Origin: Gari tellinella
Lineage: Eukaryota > Mollusca > Bivalvia > Cardiida > Psammobiidae
Length of the DNA: 64,000 nucleotides
Reading direction: 5' to 3'
Assembly (NCBI GenBank): GCA_922989275.2
Contig: OV277869.1
Coordinates: 40,098,189 to 40,162,188, forward strand
This document shows, in pieces, positions 22,906-35,089 of this stretch. The position numbers and the translations under genes were made by a program. Positions within the stretch are counted from its first letter, which is position 1. Every line of letters starts with the position of its first letter. The notes beneath the pieces are model-generated. The model did not search any database. It had not been told where the DNA came from and worked only from the letters and a program-made list of their open reading frames with translations.

Positions 22906-24600
22906 CTCAATGATGTGTCATCTTTTCTAAACGTACTAAAATCAAATGTGCTCGTACAGTCGACAAGACGTTGTTCTTTTCTGATAAACGTGTTTAAAAG
23001 TATACAAAAACTTCTGTTTAAATAGTTTTGAGCCTGATCAGGCGCCAGCTTACCCAGCGTCTGGTATGGATCAACACTGTTTGTAACTCACATTAAAATG
23101 ATTGGTCAGGGTTGTCAAAATATTGTTATTGTGTACTTTTTATTGCAATACGTTTGTGCTTCAGCATAACGTTGTCTGTACTGTATCTATTGACAATTGA
23201 TCTTCCAATTTAGGTATGAATTATTAAAATGATAATAACCGGATTAGCAATCTTTTTTGGCTTTAGTCCAATTTATAATGTCCGATCGCGTTACTATGGA
23301 GATTATCTCAAAAAAGCACTGATCAAATTGTTGGTCTGTATAGTATATTTGTTTTTGTTAAAATATTTATTATTATTGTCACCTTCAAACGAACTATACA
23401 CTTAAGGAGAATGTAAAATAATCATTAATATTCTAATAAAATTAAATGCAGACGCAATGAAATGAATTATGGAAATTCTAACATTTTGAATAATTTGAAG
23501 ATTCATTATGATCAGAGTGGTAAAAGATTTGAGCCTGATCAGACGTCGGTTTACCCTGAGACGAGTCTGATATGGGTTTACAATGGTTGCAAAATATATG
23601 TACTTTATGGATCATAACGCTTTTTGTTGGAAATAATTAACTGCATGAAGCTGTGATGGTTTTATTTCATATAAAGGTCTATAAGGCTGCGTTATATAAA
23701 TCATTAAAAGCGATTACTTTCTCACATTCATTGAGTTTCAGGACGTTATTTGTCGCTCACATTTGTCAGGATAGCCAATTCCCAAATGGATGACCTTGTT
23801 TCGCTTCATGGTTAGGTATCAATTAAACCGTTTTGTCGGTACATTTTAGAAGTACGAAATAACAATAGTTTCATTATATTAAACTATTTAAAGAGTCTAA
23901 AATGGATGCCTGGTGCGTATATAACATGTCGCCATATGAATATTTTATGTGTCGCGGTGCCATATAACCTAATTCAATAAGAAAAATGATTGGTTTAGAA
24001 AAAGCATTCATGATCAATAAGTGCATTTAAGGACCTTTGCGACGGTTTCGGTTCTTACGGTCTCAGGGGGCAACTCATGCAAAATATTTGCATGAGTTGC
24101 CACCCTTTGAGCAATATACAATGATAAATGTTTTTATTTGAAAATGTATTTGTCTATCTCAATAAGCTAAATTATACCATGATACATGCATTAAAGGACC
24201 ACGATAATTGATACACTAATAGTACTTGAGTAGTGATATATTATTGACGATTGAACAGTATATATTGGATCCCATTATAGCAGTTGAAAGTTGTAATCAT
24301 AACGCATTTGTAGATAGCCCTTTATGTAGAATCGGCTTATTAAAATTTTGCTAACATTTCATGATTCTTTTCATGTTGCATCCTAATTTTCCTTTAAATT
24401 TCATCAGCACTGTTAACTAGGTGTCTATTACGTTGATAACAGGTTAACTCAGTCTCCATTGACGCCTTTTAGGCCATTTTCACTTTCATCTTTATACTCT
24501 AGTAGCCGGATGTTCCGTCCGGGTAGTAACTGAAGGTAACACCGTTTCCGGTGTAAACAAAATAAAATCTGACAAACGGTACAGGTGAATTGCACTCTTT
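22906..24600. other. Gene-free region with worn hairpin MITEs
   Basis: GATC-type palindrome remnants lie at about 23029-23080 and 23530-23575, with another at 22615-22680 in intron 1 of gene C. A distinct palindrome, GCAACTCATGCAAAATATTT and its inverse, lies at 24069-24100. An inverted relative of that element is at about 50940-51130. No gene is seen. Confidence 0.5.
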
Positions 24601-24774
24601 ATATCTGTCTGCTGTTCTTTTCATGTACTAATTTGCCCATTTGTTTGTGTATCATTTGTGTCTGTGGGTCGCACACGGACTGAAAGTAACAATCATCTGT
24701 GTCTAACATATGTGTGTGTGTATTTGTTGTGTTGTCACTTTCCATGTTTCGAGCACCACTTGTACCAATAAAAT

Positions 24775-26899
24775 ATGAGCATGTCGTGCATAGATAAACT
24801 GCTCATAATCGTTTATCTACTCAACCTTGTAAAACATGAAAAAACTGGTATTTGCAAAAGTTTTCAGCCCAGTATCCACGCCACCGGATCCTTTAGCATC
24901 CGCTTATCGGAAATAAACAGCATCTACGAAACCAAGTCTATCAGCATTTATTACTGGCTCTTCCATCTTAAAAAAACATTCCGCTTCTCAAAGCCCATCC
25001 TGCAAACCTCAGATAACAATAATCATCTTCTCATTAAGATTCTACTCTCAAACCAAATTGAGCTAAACCCGGGTCCAAGAGCCCCAAGGTGGCCATGTGG
25101 AACATGTGGGAAAAACGTCACTTGGAAGCACAAAGCCCTAGAGTGTGACTCATGTAAAACATGGTTCCATGTTCCATGCCAGGGTGATATGTCTGACACC
25201 ATGTACGCAATAATGGACAACAGCAACCTGTCATGGCACTGTCTTAAGTGCGGCTTGCCAAATTTTTCAAGTTCCTTCTTCAGTCACAGTGACCCACTAA
25301 CAATCTCAAATAATTTCTCAGTCCTCAGTCAATCTGAAAGCCCAGGAAAACCTACTGCCTCATCTTCTCCAAAGCCACTGTCCAAAAACAATGACAGTAA
25401 AAGAAACCAAAGACCAAGGGTTACAGATAGACCATTGAAAATCTTAAGTCTTAATTTCCAATCACTGAAAAACAAAAAGCCCGAATTAGACTTACTCATC
25501 GACTCCACATCACCTGACATTATCATTGGCACTGAAACCTGGCTAGACCCGACCATCTCGTCATATGAATTATTTTCCCCTGACCACTTCACAGTCTACA
25601 GGAAGGACCGAGCGCCAAACAAAAAAGGCCAGAGCCATGGTGGAGTCCTCATTGCAGTAGTGAACGACATCCAGTCTTCAGAGGTGAAAGACCTATAGAC
25701 AGACTGCGAGATAGTCTGGGCAGAGATCTCCATTAGCAACTCGAGAAAAATACTCATAAGCTCATTTTACCGTCCACAGCCAAATGACGACACATCCCTA
25801 GAACAACTGAATATATCTCTTAGTAGAATAAATGCAAACTCAAAATCAATTATCATAATTGGGGGTGACTTCAACTTAGGACACATAGAATGGAAAACTT
25901 CAAGTATCATTCCAGGTAGACCAAATATTAAACACAGTCAAGAACTACTGAACATAATTGCTGACCACTCACTGACTCAAATAGTAGATAAACCAACACG
26001 GCATGATAAAACCCTTGACCTAATCCTAACAAACTACCCTTCAATTGCTGACAATTTTGAAACTATTCCACCATTAGGAGAAGCTGACCATGATATTTTG
26101 TGTTTGGAAACCAATACCTCACTGAAAAGAAATAAAGCAAAACCAAGGGAGATTCTTAAGTACTCCAAAGCAAACTGGGAAGAAATTAAATTAGACATAG
26201 AAAAAATCCAACTTAAAATAGAAAATCTCTCTCAAAATAATGAAAACATAGATGATATTTGGGACACATTCAAAAACGACCTGCAACAATCCATTAATAA
26301 ACATATACCTACAAAACTAGTTAAAAACAAAATTAAATTACCTTGGGTCTCAAATAACCTAAGAAAGAAAATGAACAACTACAGACGACTACTCCTGAAA
26401 AGCAAAAGAAAACACCAACAAAAAGGAGATAAATTGAAAAAGATGAAAAGTGAAATTCAAAAAGAACAGAGACTTGCATACTGGCAGTACATTGAAACCC
26501 TTATTCTTGACATTCCAGTTCCTGAACAAGGAAATCATATCCAATCAAAGACACCCAAAAACCTATTTTCCTACATTAAAACGCAAACAACTGAAAGTCA
26601 TATTATTCCACCATTGAGAGAAAACGGCATCCTAAAGTCAGACCCACTAGACAAATCAAACATTCTAAAAAGACAATTCCAAAATGCTTTCACTCCAACT
26701 TCTTTGAATGACATTCCAGACAAGGGCCTGAGCCAGCATCCCTGTATGAAGCAGATCCACCGGACAGAAAATGGAATAACCAAACTTCTGGATAACCTGA
26801 ACCCACACAAAGCAGCCGGCCCAGACTTGATACAAACCAGAGTTTTGAAAGAATGTAGTAGATCCATTTCACCAATAATCACCTTAATTTTTCAACAAG
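24775..26899 (+). pseudogene. CR1-like LINE, 5' part: 2A-like motif, PHD finger, endonuclease, start of RT
   Basis: An ATG opens a frame with, in order: a hydrophobic leader; SNQIELNPGP (about residues 93-102), a 2A-like ribosome-skipping motif in which the usual Asp is Gln; a PHD-type zinc finger (CGTCGKNV, ECDSCKTWFHVPC, WHCLKCG); and an APE-type endonuclease (LKILSLNFQSLKNKKPE, GTETWLDP, GGDFN, TNYP). A TAG at 25696 breaks the endonuclease, and the same frame then continues to about 26899. The frame ends at the RT palm entry (HKAAGPD, ISPIITLIFQQ), cut by a 1.57 kb insertion. Family knowledge: CR1 elements insert by target-primed reverse transcription. Confidence 0.85.
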
Positions 26900-28471
26900 A
26901 ACACCGCAGTGCGGCAAAATACGCCCGTCATGGCCGGCGGCTGTCAAAGTCGTCCGGACTCAGGCCGACTGGAAAGAGTCGCCCGGAGTGTAGGCCCGAC
27001 TATCGATCTCAAAAAGACTATGCTGTAGTAGTGCGATAGCTCAAGAACTATCCCGATAGTATTGCGATAGTCAAGAAACTATTGCAATACTATCACGATA
27101 GTTTTTCTACCAACTGTTTTCTCATAAATGCTCTTTGGGTGTATTTACATACTTTGGATATATCACGGAATTTTGACAATAAAGGGGGCATAACTGTGCT
27201 AACAATAGTCGCCAACGTCTGAAATTTAACAGGAACCAAAATTCACAGGTGCCTTCCCTGTATGATGAGAAAGCTTAATATGAAATTTGGTTACAATAGA
27301 CAAAATGTAAGTAAAATTATTATCAGGAAACAATATATTGTTAAAAAGATTGTGTGAAGGGGCATAACTCTGAAAATACGGAGTCAAACCAAAAACCCGT
27401 AATATATATTAAGTCTCTTCATTCATTGTATCACCATATCAAATTTGAAAGCAATTGAATAAAAAATAAAAAAGTTCTGGTGTTTTTTTTTTTTAAATGC
27501 CCATTTTCGACAATAAAGGGGCATAACTCTGCTAAAAATAGTCTCCAACGTCTGACACGCAAACTCGTCCGAAATATTGTGGTGTGGAATATTTGTAGGA
27601 AGTTTAACCCTTTACCTGATAGCATTGTTTCTAGTATTGAAGATATGTGACTACTTAAAGCAGGTTGAAAGTAAAGCAGAATGCGCCCTAAGGCGCATTC
27701 TGCTTTACTTTCAGCCTGCTTTAAGCTATTAACTGCTAGAATAAGAAAAGTATTAAAAATGACACATATTCATTACGGTATAATTTGGAACTATTTTCTT
27801 CAGCGGATGAATAAAATGAATGTGCTAAAAGTCGCTTCTATAAGGGAAAGGGTTAATCAAAATCGGTCAATAAATGAAAGTGAGAGAGCGCTAAGAAGAA
27901 AAGTTAACGGACGAAGTGTGGCTTATTTTAAAATTTAAGTATGTAAAGGGGCATAACTCATAAAAAAATAATTTAACAGGAACCAAAATTCTCAGGTGCC
28001 TTCCCTGCATGATGAGAAAGCTAAATATGAAATTTGGTTACAGTCTAATGTAAGTAAAATTATTATCAGGAAACAATATTGTTAAAAAATTGTGTGAAGG
28101 GGCATAACTCTGAAAATACGGAGTCAAACCAAAAACCCGTAATATATGTTAAGTAACTTCATTCATTGTATCACCATATCAAATTTGAAATCAATTGAAT
28201 AAAAAAAAAAATTTTTTTTTTTTTTTTAAATGCCCATTTTTGACAATAAAGGGGCATAACTCTGCTTAAAATAGCCGCCAACGTCTGAAACGCGAACTCG
28301 TCCGAGCTATTGTGGTGTGTGGAATATTTGAAGGAAGTTTAATCAAAATCGGTAAATAAATGAAGGTGAGAGAGCGCTAACAAGAAAAGTTAACGGACGG
28401 ACGTACGGACGGACGTACGTACGGACAGCGCTGGGTATACCATAATACGACCGTCGATGACGGGCGTATAA
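26900..28471. mobile_element. TACGCCCGTCAT-ended element splitting the CR1 LINE
   Basis: CR1 coding sequence stops at ATTTTTCAACAA and resumes at TCTCTCCTACTTGG in a compatible frame. TACGCCCGTCATGG lies near the left edge (about 26920) and its inverse GACGGGCGTA at the right edge (28460-28469). The interior has a direct duplication (about 27168-27640 and 27948-28400) with 'ggggcataactctg' blocks, and a run of ACGG-type words before the right end, typical of mollusc repeats. A P1 MITE sits inside. Confidence 0.8.
27604..27856. mobile_element. MITE family P1 reference copy with TTAA duplication
   Basis: It starts TTAACCCTTTACCTGATAGC and ends GGGAAAGGGTTAA. The central palindrome has AGCAGGTTGAAAGTAAAGC and GCTTTACTTTCAGCCTGCT arms. 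The duplicated sister segment has the empty site 'ggaagtttaatcaaaatcgg' at 28331, which proves both boundaries and a TTAA duplication. Confidence 0.92.
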
Positions 28472-28483
28472 AAATCTCTCCTA

Positions 28484-29822
28484 CTTGGAAAAAATCCGTC
28501 TGACTGGAAACATGCAAATGTCTGCCCCGTCTTTAAAAAAGGGGATAAACATAATGCTATTAACTACATACCTATTTCTTTAACATGCATCTGCTGCAAA
28601 ATTCTTGAACATATCATATCCAGTAGCATTATGACACATTTAGAAGATAACAACATATTATATGATTTACAACATGGCTTTAGGCCCTCTCGATCCTGCG
28701 AAACTCAGCTCATTTCATTTCTTCAGAACCTTAGCCAATCTAACAACAAAAGCATCCAAACAGACGTTATAATCATGGATTTTGCAAAGGCCTTTGATAA
28801 GGTCCCGCATAAGCACCTTCTTCATAAGCTGGAATTGTATGGCATCAACGGTAACGCTCTTCACTGGATATCAGACTTTCTTACTAACAGGACCCAGACA
28901 GTCGTCCTGGAGGATACCATGTCGGACAGAGTACCTGTAACGTATGGTGTCCCCCAGGGCACTGTCCTCGGTCCTATCCTTTTCCTAATCTATATAAATG
29001 ACATTGCAGACTACATCCAACACAGCACACTTAGACTTTTTGCTGATGACAGTATTATCTACAAAGAAATTCGAAACACCAACGATGCCATAAAACTTCA
29101 ACTTGACCTCGAGGCGGCTGCTAGGTGGGAACAGGACTGGCTGATGTTTTTCCATCCTGATAAATGCAACATCCTTAGCATCACTTAAAAAAGAAATCCC
29201 ACCCAGTTTTCATATAAATTACATGATCACATTCCAGAGAAAGTATCCAGTTCAAAATCTTCAGGACAACCTTAAATGGGATAAGCACATAAATTCAATA
29301 ACCAGTAAAGCTAATCAATCACTAGGATTCCTACGTCGCAACCTGAAAATAAACTCTACTGTAGTAAAGGACCATGCATACAAGGCACTTGTTAGACCCA
29401 AGCTGGAATACTCATCGACTGTCTGGGATCCACATACAAAAAGTCAGACAACCCAATTAGAAAAAGTCCAACGACGTACCGCTAGATTTGTTTCAAACCG
29501 TTACCATAATACCAGTTCAGTCACCAACATGCTCGAAAACCTAAATTGGCCCTCTCTAATTATGTTTTATAAACTTATGCATCATGTAGTTGCCATAAAT
29601 CCACCAGTTAACCTCTTAGTTCCTGTCAACCCCAGATCCAGACTCAATCACAACCACTGCTACAAACACATCCAAACAGCGAAAGACTCGTACAAATTCT
29701 CATTTTTTCCAAGAACGATCGTCCAATGGAATTCACTCCCGACCTCTGTGCACGAGTCAGCAACAGTTGATGCTTTTAAAGCCCTTATCCCTGTTGCTGT
29801 TCTCGTGCCCATCTTCAACATG
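28484..29822 (+). pseudogene. CR1-like LINE, 3' part: reverse transcriptase and C-terminal domain
   Basis: It resumes at SDWKHANVCPVFKKGDKH and carries RT motifs HGFRPSRSCETQL, DFAKAFDKVPH, YGVPQGTVLGPILFLIYIND and LFADDS (catalytic). The thumb and C-terminal region (NLKWDKHINSITSKANQSLG, RRTARFV) follow. A TAA at 29186 replaces a sense codon, and a small deletion near 29250-29260 shifts frame. The 3' end is near 30013, with GATGAAGA-type repeats usual at CR1 tails. With the TAG at 25696 and the inserted element, this copy is dead. Confidence 0.85.
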
Positions 29823-30179
29823 TAATAGACAAACAGTGTATATAGTTTTAAAATATCACTTATTCTTCTTCTTTATGTCATAACCCATGAGCACAAAACC
29901 TTAAAATCTGCACCAATAATTTCTAACACTTGTAAATATTTATGGCGCCGGCACATAATCTTCAATTATGAAGGAGTGTTGTACATATGATGAAGATGAA
30001 GAGTGCAAAATAATAAAGATCTCATTCAGAAACTTGGGCGTTTGGTGTTTAATCTGGATAAGAACTGATCGAAAAATCTCTAGTCGTACTTACGGTATCA
30101 GGGTTATTAGATATCTTAGTCGATAACGATATATGCCCAGAATTATTTAATAATATCAAGTACGCATTTACTAGTCATT

Positions 30180-30980
30180 CGATATGCAGGTTTTACAGTG
30201 AAGTGCTGTTCATATATATATACTGTTTATAAAAGGCAATTAGTTAATAAGTAATAAAAAGGGCTCCGAGGGAGTAAAATGAACAAATCCAACATTTTCC
30301 CACCCATGTCAGCAGCAAATCCTATGGTGTTTCTACTTATTAGATTCGTCTCGAAGAGACGATTCTAATGAGTAGCAATACTAAAGGGTTTACTGCAGAA
30401 AGAAAGATTTTAGTTTTAAAATACATTCCTTATCTGGAGCCCTGATCAATATTTACAAATATTTGGGTTATCTTGGTGTCGCTTATATTTTTTCTAAAGA
30501 AATTGTTAAAGTTATAACATATTCAAGTTTTATACATAAGACGTTCAAATATGCCATTACTGTAACACCTTATTGTTTTTAAGTATGTTCCTCAAGATCA
30601 TACCCAAATCATTTTCTCTCTCAAGGGGACGACGCTTGGTACATTAAAGCCGGTATTTTACTATTATATATGACCGAATAAAAACAACATTTGTAAAAAT
30701 ATTAATAAAAATCAAAAACAGCGAAACGTCAATAGTGCAAACTCATTTAGGTTAAAGTTATTTCTTCAGTTGAGTATGATAATTTGTATTTTTTACGTCG
30801 AACGTGTCCCTATTTGGAACTTAAAACGTGTCTTTTCCGCGTTATTACTTCGAAATATAAGGGTAAGTTTGATTTAAGCGAGTCGAGTTATCGAAATTCG
30901 ACAATACATCGACGACACAGCTTGAATATATAGGTTTCAAATAGGTTTATCACTATTTAGATTGTTATAATCTATTGCGA
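30180..30980. repeat. Segment duplicated at 47110-47790, with a CAGGGCTCC MITE inside
   Basis: Shared blocks include 'ccaacattttcccacccatg', 'aagatcatacccaaat' and 'gaccgaataaaaacaac'. Both copies lie 1.1-1.9 kb beyond the end of a lectin gene (B here, A at 47 kb). A MITE with GGGCTCC and GGAGCCCTG ends occupies about 30260-30447; it contains a small hairpin around GTCTCGAAGAGAC that the 47 kb copy lacks. Confidence 0.75.
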
Positions 30981-31009
30981 ACATACAACCTTACTCTGAT
31001 CTGCTCTAC

Positions 31010-31200
31010 AGAGGACTGTCTTAATGAACATTCTGCTTTTATTTGAGCCTGTTTAAAGCTATCATATATTAGGATAAAGAAAGAAAAAATTTCCTATGGT
31101 ACATATGCATGTTCATGACTGTAAAAATGACTATTTTCATCAATGAAGGTAAGTATACATTGACTGCGCTAAAAGAAGTTTCTATGAGGGAAAGGGTTAA
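31010..31200. mobile_element. Worn MITE family P1 copy
   Basis: It has remnants of the P1 right half ('cctgtttaaagctatcat', 'ctatgagggaaagggttaa') but its palindrome has lost one arm. Confidence 0.55.
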
Positions 31201-31243
31201 CAGCAATCAGTTTTAGCCAAAAGAAAGAGTTTATATCTGTATT

Positions 31244-31498
31244 TTAACCCTTTACCTTATAGAATCGCCTTTTAGCGCATTCCGTTTTAAAATCCTCCGC
31301 GGAAGAAAATAATACCAATATATACAGTCATTAATATGTGTCAGAAGGAATATTTTCTTAATTCTAACAGTTTGTACCTTAAAGCAGGCTGAAAGTAAAA
31401 CAGAATGCGCCTTTGGGCGCATTCTGCTTTACTTTCAACCTGCTTTAAGTAGTCGCCTATTTTAAAAACTAGAAACAGGTTATGGGGTAAAGGGTTAA
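31244..31498. mobile_element. MITE family P1 copy
   Basis: It has complete TTAACCCTTTACC ends and lies in the opposite orientation to the 27604 copy. The hairpin AAGCAGGCTGAAAGTAAAAC / GCTTTACTTTCAACCTGCTT is at about 31382-31448. Confidence 0.88.
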
Positions 31499-31639
31499 TT
31501 AATAGAGTGACGGATGTGAATTTATTACCACGATTATAAATGCAAAAGAATGTGGAACATATAAGGTCTGTGAAAGTCTAAATGTAACAGTTTGGATCCG
31601 GAGCATAGCTCTCGTGTATCTCGGAGTTTTATCAGTCTC

Positions 31640-31975
31640 TATATCAATGAACATACTGTGTTCCCTCCCTATAACGGCCCTCCCTACAACAACTCCCGTA
31701 GAACAACGACCATTGTCGCAGGTCCCTAGACAGGACAATTACGTATAACGCTTTTACTGTTGTAATATTGTCTGTTTCAAGTTGTCGTCTGCTGTTTTTC
31801 TCAAAGTTACATATTGGACATTTTGACAGAAAAAAACTTAATGACGAGTGACAAACAGCTTGAATCCAGATCAGACGTCGCGTTACGCTGCGTCTGATCT
31901 GGATTCAAGCTGTTTGCAAATATAAAACAATTTCCCTCCATATAGCGACTCCCTCCGACAACGAATATTTAGAAA
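31640..31975. mobile_element. MITE family P3 copy downstream of lectin B
   Basis: It contains CTGTGTTCCCTCCCTATAAC at the left, the palindrome AGCTTGAATCCAGATCAGAC / GTCTGATCTGGATTCAAGCT (about 31857-31914), and 'gactccctccgacaacga' at the right. It lies about 85 bp past the lectin B stop codon. Confidence 0.7.
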
Positions 31976-32060
31976 GAATAGCTCCCTATTGCCCCTCTTG
32001 TATTCAGCGATCCAAAACTTGCTGTCACACATCAAACATTTGCAACATTTAGTGTCTTAG

Positions 32061-32449
32061 CTACTTCTTACACACGCTTGGATATGTATATTCACATGAA
32101 TAGTCAAACCATTTGCCAAGTGTTATATAAGACAAAACACACTGTTCATTTCCCCCAATATTGTTCGGCTCGCCAAGGTAAAAGTTTGTATATTCGACCA
32201 TTATTCCTGTTGTCCAAACATGTGGTGTGACAGTGTTAAAGTTGTTCAGGCCAATCCAAATAACGATGCTGATTATGCGACGGTTATTAGCCAGCTCATT
32301 GACAAACATATTTTCAAACTCATCTGTAATATCAGTCAAATTGGCTCCCATCATTTGGCAGTTGTCCTGGCTTTGCTCCCAGTTTCTATTCCGGCTTTCA
32401 AAGTAGTAACAGTGGTGATCATACCGAAACCATGATTCAGGACATGGGT
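32061..32449 (-). CDS. Lectin gene B, exon 3: C-type lectin domain
   Basis: This terminal exon encodes a CTLD of about 128 residues: DPCPESWFRYDHHCYYFES, NWEQSQDNCQMMGANLTDIT, VIWIGLNN, GEPNNIGGNEQC, and a SVCKK end before TAG. EPN is intact, but the WND position reads KWFDYSC. The first half of the Ca site is therefore kept while the second is altered, and binding may differ from genes C and D. The acceptor TTTTAAAG/AC CCA TGT is phase 1 and joins exon 2 at 35772 so that G plus AC makes Asp. The open frame upstream of the acceptor is intronic. The full protein would be 231 aa. Confidence 0.85.
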
Positions 32450-32454
32450 CTTTA

Positions 32455-32690
32455 AAATATAGAATAGAAAAGATGTTATTTTCCCGAAAAACCGCTAAAA
32501 CTATTACTTGCATTGCAAACAGATTGGAGCCAGATCAGCCACCGGGTTATCAGGCTTGAAATTGTTTGCCACTCAGATTAAAAAAGGCAGAATTGTCAAA
32601 ATATGTCCGTTTCAGTATTGTATTGCAATACGTATGTGTTTCGTTTGCGTTTAATTGGGAAAGAAAAGGGTCTTCCCCACTATAGTTATA
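32455..32690. mobile_element. Worn P2 copy at the intron edge of lectin B exon 3
   Basis: It starts beside the exon 3 acceptor ('agaatagaaaagatgttatt') and keeps GGAGCCAGATCAG and a GTTTGCGTTTAATTGGGA right block. The central palindrome is reduced. Confidence 0.55.
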
Positions 32691-33150
32691 TAGTTTGAGC
32701 CCCGGAAACGGAAATTCCCTAAACAAGAAGCCTGAAAACTAGAGAAAGCATTAGTTACAAGCTATACGCCTGCACCATTGAAACTCGAGATACACTGGGC
32801 TCACATATCTTGGTTGCTTAATGTTTGCATTAAGTTGTCAATTCTCTTGATTGAACGCAGTCCAATATCGTTAAACAGCTGCTAAATTCTTAACAATGTA
32901 GTCAATTTCTAGTTTTGAAGTCAGATGCCCACAAAATGCACATTCGGCATGCTTAAATGTACACTCTGCTAGGATATAGAAAATATTTTTAGGCTGTCTA
33001 ATTATAACTGTATCATTTGAACTATTTTTTTCCGTGGTGGAACATATTAAAGGCTTAAAAAGCATATTGATTGAGGGATGGGTTAAAGCGGCGTCTGATC
33101 AGGATAAACATGGTTAAATGCTTGTCAATTTAGACGCAAGTCAACGACAA
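32691..33150. other. Intron segment shared with lectin A (49625-50110)
   Basis: 'ctaaacaagaagcctgaaa' and 'cttggttgcttaatgtttgc' are matched near 49670 and 49963, so this is paralogous intron 2 sequence. The tail (about 32920-33085) is a half P1 copy. Confidence 0.6.
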
Positions 33151-33286
33151 TAGAGGCTATTGAATATGCATGACCCAGAGATATGTAACGTCATATATCT
33201 CTGGTCATGTGTCTTTCATCGGTGCTTCCATCGCCGTGGGATCAAAGTTTTGTTGATCGAACATTTAAATTTGTAGTTTCAAAATT

Positions 33287-34080
33287 ATGAGTCGTTTTGA
33301 GTATATTTTTGGGATGAATTCAGATAATGAAAGTGAAGACAGTATCCAGCAGAGAATTCTAAAGGAACTGCGCAGTCTACGGCTTGATGTAGACGGATTA
33401 AAAGGGGCATCATACGGATATAACACGAGGACGCCATCTTTTCCCCTCCCGCGACGCCTTCGCACCAAGTGGCTGGAGCGACGCTTCCCGACACCAGTGC
33501 TAGTTTGCCAGCTGCCATCGGGATAAGAGACAACGCTCCTCGAAGCTTCGAGCTTCAAACCGCGTACACTGAAGTGAGGGAAAAGTATTCAAGTAGGAAG
33601 CTCCACGGTGACCTACTTTTCTCCACCCAACGTCGGAACGTGAAAACGGAAGACGCGCCTGTATACACAGTGTTGGCAAAAGTGGCAAAATATTGCGAGA
33701 CAGGACTTAAAATTGTCTCAAGCGAACAGTCTACAGAAGATTCTGAGGTGGTGAGTGACTGTTTAATTGTATTTACATCAGTTTTGCGTTACGTTCAGGA
33801 CGAAGGGGTGCAACTTGTGGTGAACAAGAATTATGACAAAGACTGGGCTTCCCAGTATAAATCTATTATGAGCGGACAGACGGACGTTCGTGCAGAAAAT
33901 ATTAGTGCTATGGACCGAACAGCAACAATTCTTAAACATCGCTACGCAGGTAACAACGATTCTCGCAACTTTAGCGGACAAGGTCGGAGTCGCGGGGGAC
34001 GAACGAGGCGGCCATACCGTGGAAGATTCAATGACGTCAGAGCACGCGACAGTGACCTTCACACATCAGCTGATTATTAA
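33287..34080 (+). pseudogene. Gag-like ORF of an unidentified retroelement, one frameshift
   Basis: An ATG at 33287 opens a frame (MSRFEYIFGMNSDNESEDS) that shifts by one base near 33425-33440. A second frame then runs to TAA at 34078. The second part contains LLFSTQRRNVKTEDAPVY, a helical stretch VLRYVQDEGVQLVVNKNYDK and a basic Arg/Gly-rich tail (GQGRSRGGRTRRPYRGRF). A folded core followed by a basic RG tail is typical of nucleic-acid-binding Gag-like ORF1 proteins; DIRS-type elements are one possibility. No RT or recombinase follows. A hairpin (CCAGAGATAT / ATATCTCTGG) lies at 33174-33205. It sits in intron 2 of lectin B, in the opposite sense. Confidence 0.45.
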
Positions 34081-34089
34081 CCATAACAA

Positions 34090-35085
34090 ATGACTGTCAG
34101 GACTCAGGACAGGGTGTTAAGTTAATATGTCCGGTTTTTATTTTTGCAATGTATTGAAATGATCATTGTCAAGACCAACACCACAGGCAACAGTTTTTTC
34201 GTTAGTCAATTCTACAAAAAGTTGAATTTTGCTTGGGATAGCAGACTTTAAAGTTTAGCAAATAATATTTTATTTTGAGAGAGGTTTAAATGACTTATAT
34301 AAGGATGAATTGTACAGTAAAATATTAGAGCTGGTTATGTTGTTATGATAATAAGTTTAGTGCGTTGTTGCTGTTTTGTATGTTGTTTGGTGGTTGTTGT
34401 TTGTTTTGGTTTTTTTTTCAAAAAAAAAAGCCTGTGAATGATCTAAGCACTGGTTTTCATTGTCTAATTGGGGCTGTATCTTATGAGACCCGAACTGTTT
34501 GACATTCAGCAGTTTATAGAATGGCAAAAAGTCTGAACATTTTGTTATATATCAGACATATATACTTATACGCATGTTGGTAAACGAATGTTCTGTTCAG
34601 ATAACCGAAACAACTTTTAAGCTTCGTTAGCCTCTGTGACATTTAATTATGTTATTGTCAAAGCAGAAAATACTAATTTATAATGAGAGAAGATAATGAT
34701 GGTTTCAGGGTTATGATTTTACTAATTGAATTCGTTGCAATACAGCACAATGGATCAAAAACACCGACCTGCCATCTGTTTAGTTCTGGACAGAGGGTGT
34801 AACCTCTTGATTATTAAGCTGAAAATATTCCCTATCACAATTGAGCACCAGAACTGCGGCAAAGGAGAAAGGTTTCTGGTGGACTTTTTGATATTCGATT
34901 TTGCGCGATGTTGGGATTGAGTTGTTAAAGGGAGGAAAACCAAACCAATACATTGACTCACCCTAGTCATTGTCTATTTGTAAATAGTTACACGAAGTCT
35001 GATCAAGATCCAAACTGTTTACACTGATTATTATATTACCATAGTCATTTACCTACACTTTAGATTTAAGAAATAAAATAGCCGA
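34090..35085. other. Gene-free intron sequence
   Basis: AT-rich with homopolymer runs near 34405-34430. The small ORF at 34726-34920 lacks recognisable features. I see no repeat boundary. Confidence 0.4.
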
Positions 35086-35089
35086 GACT

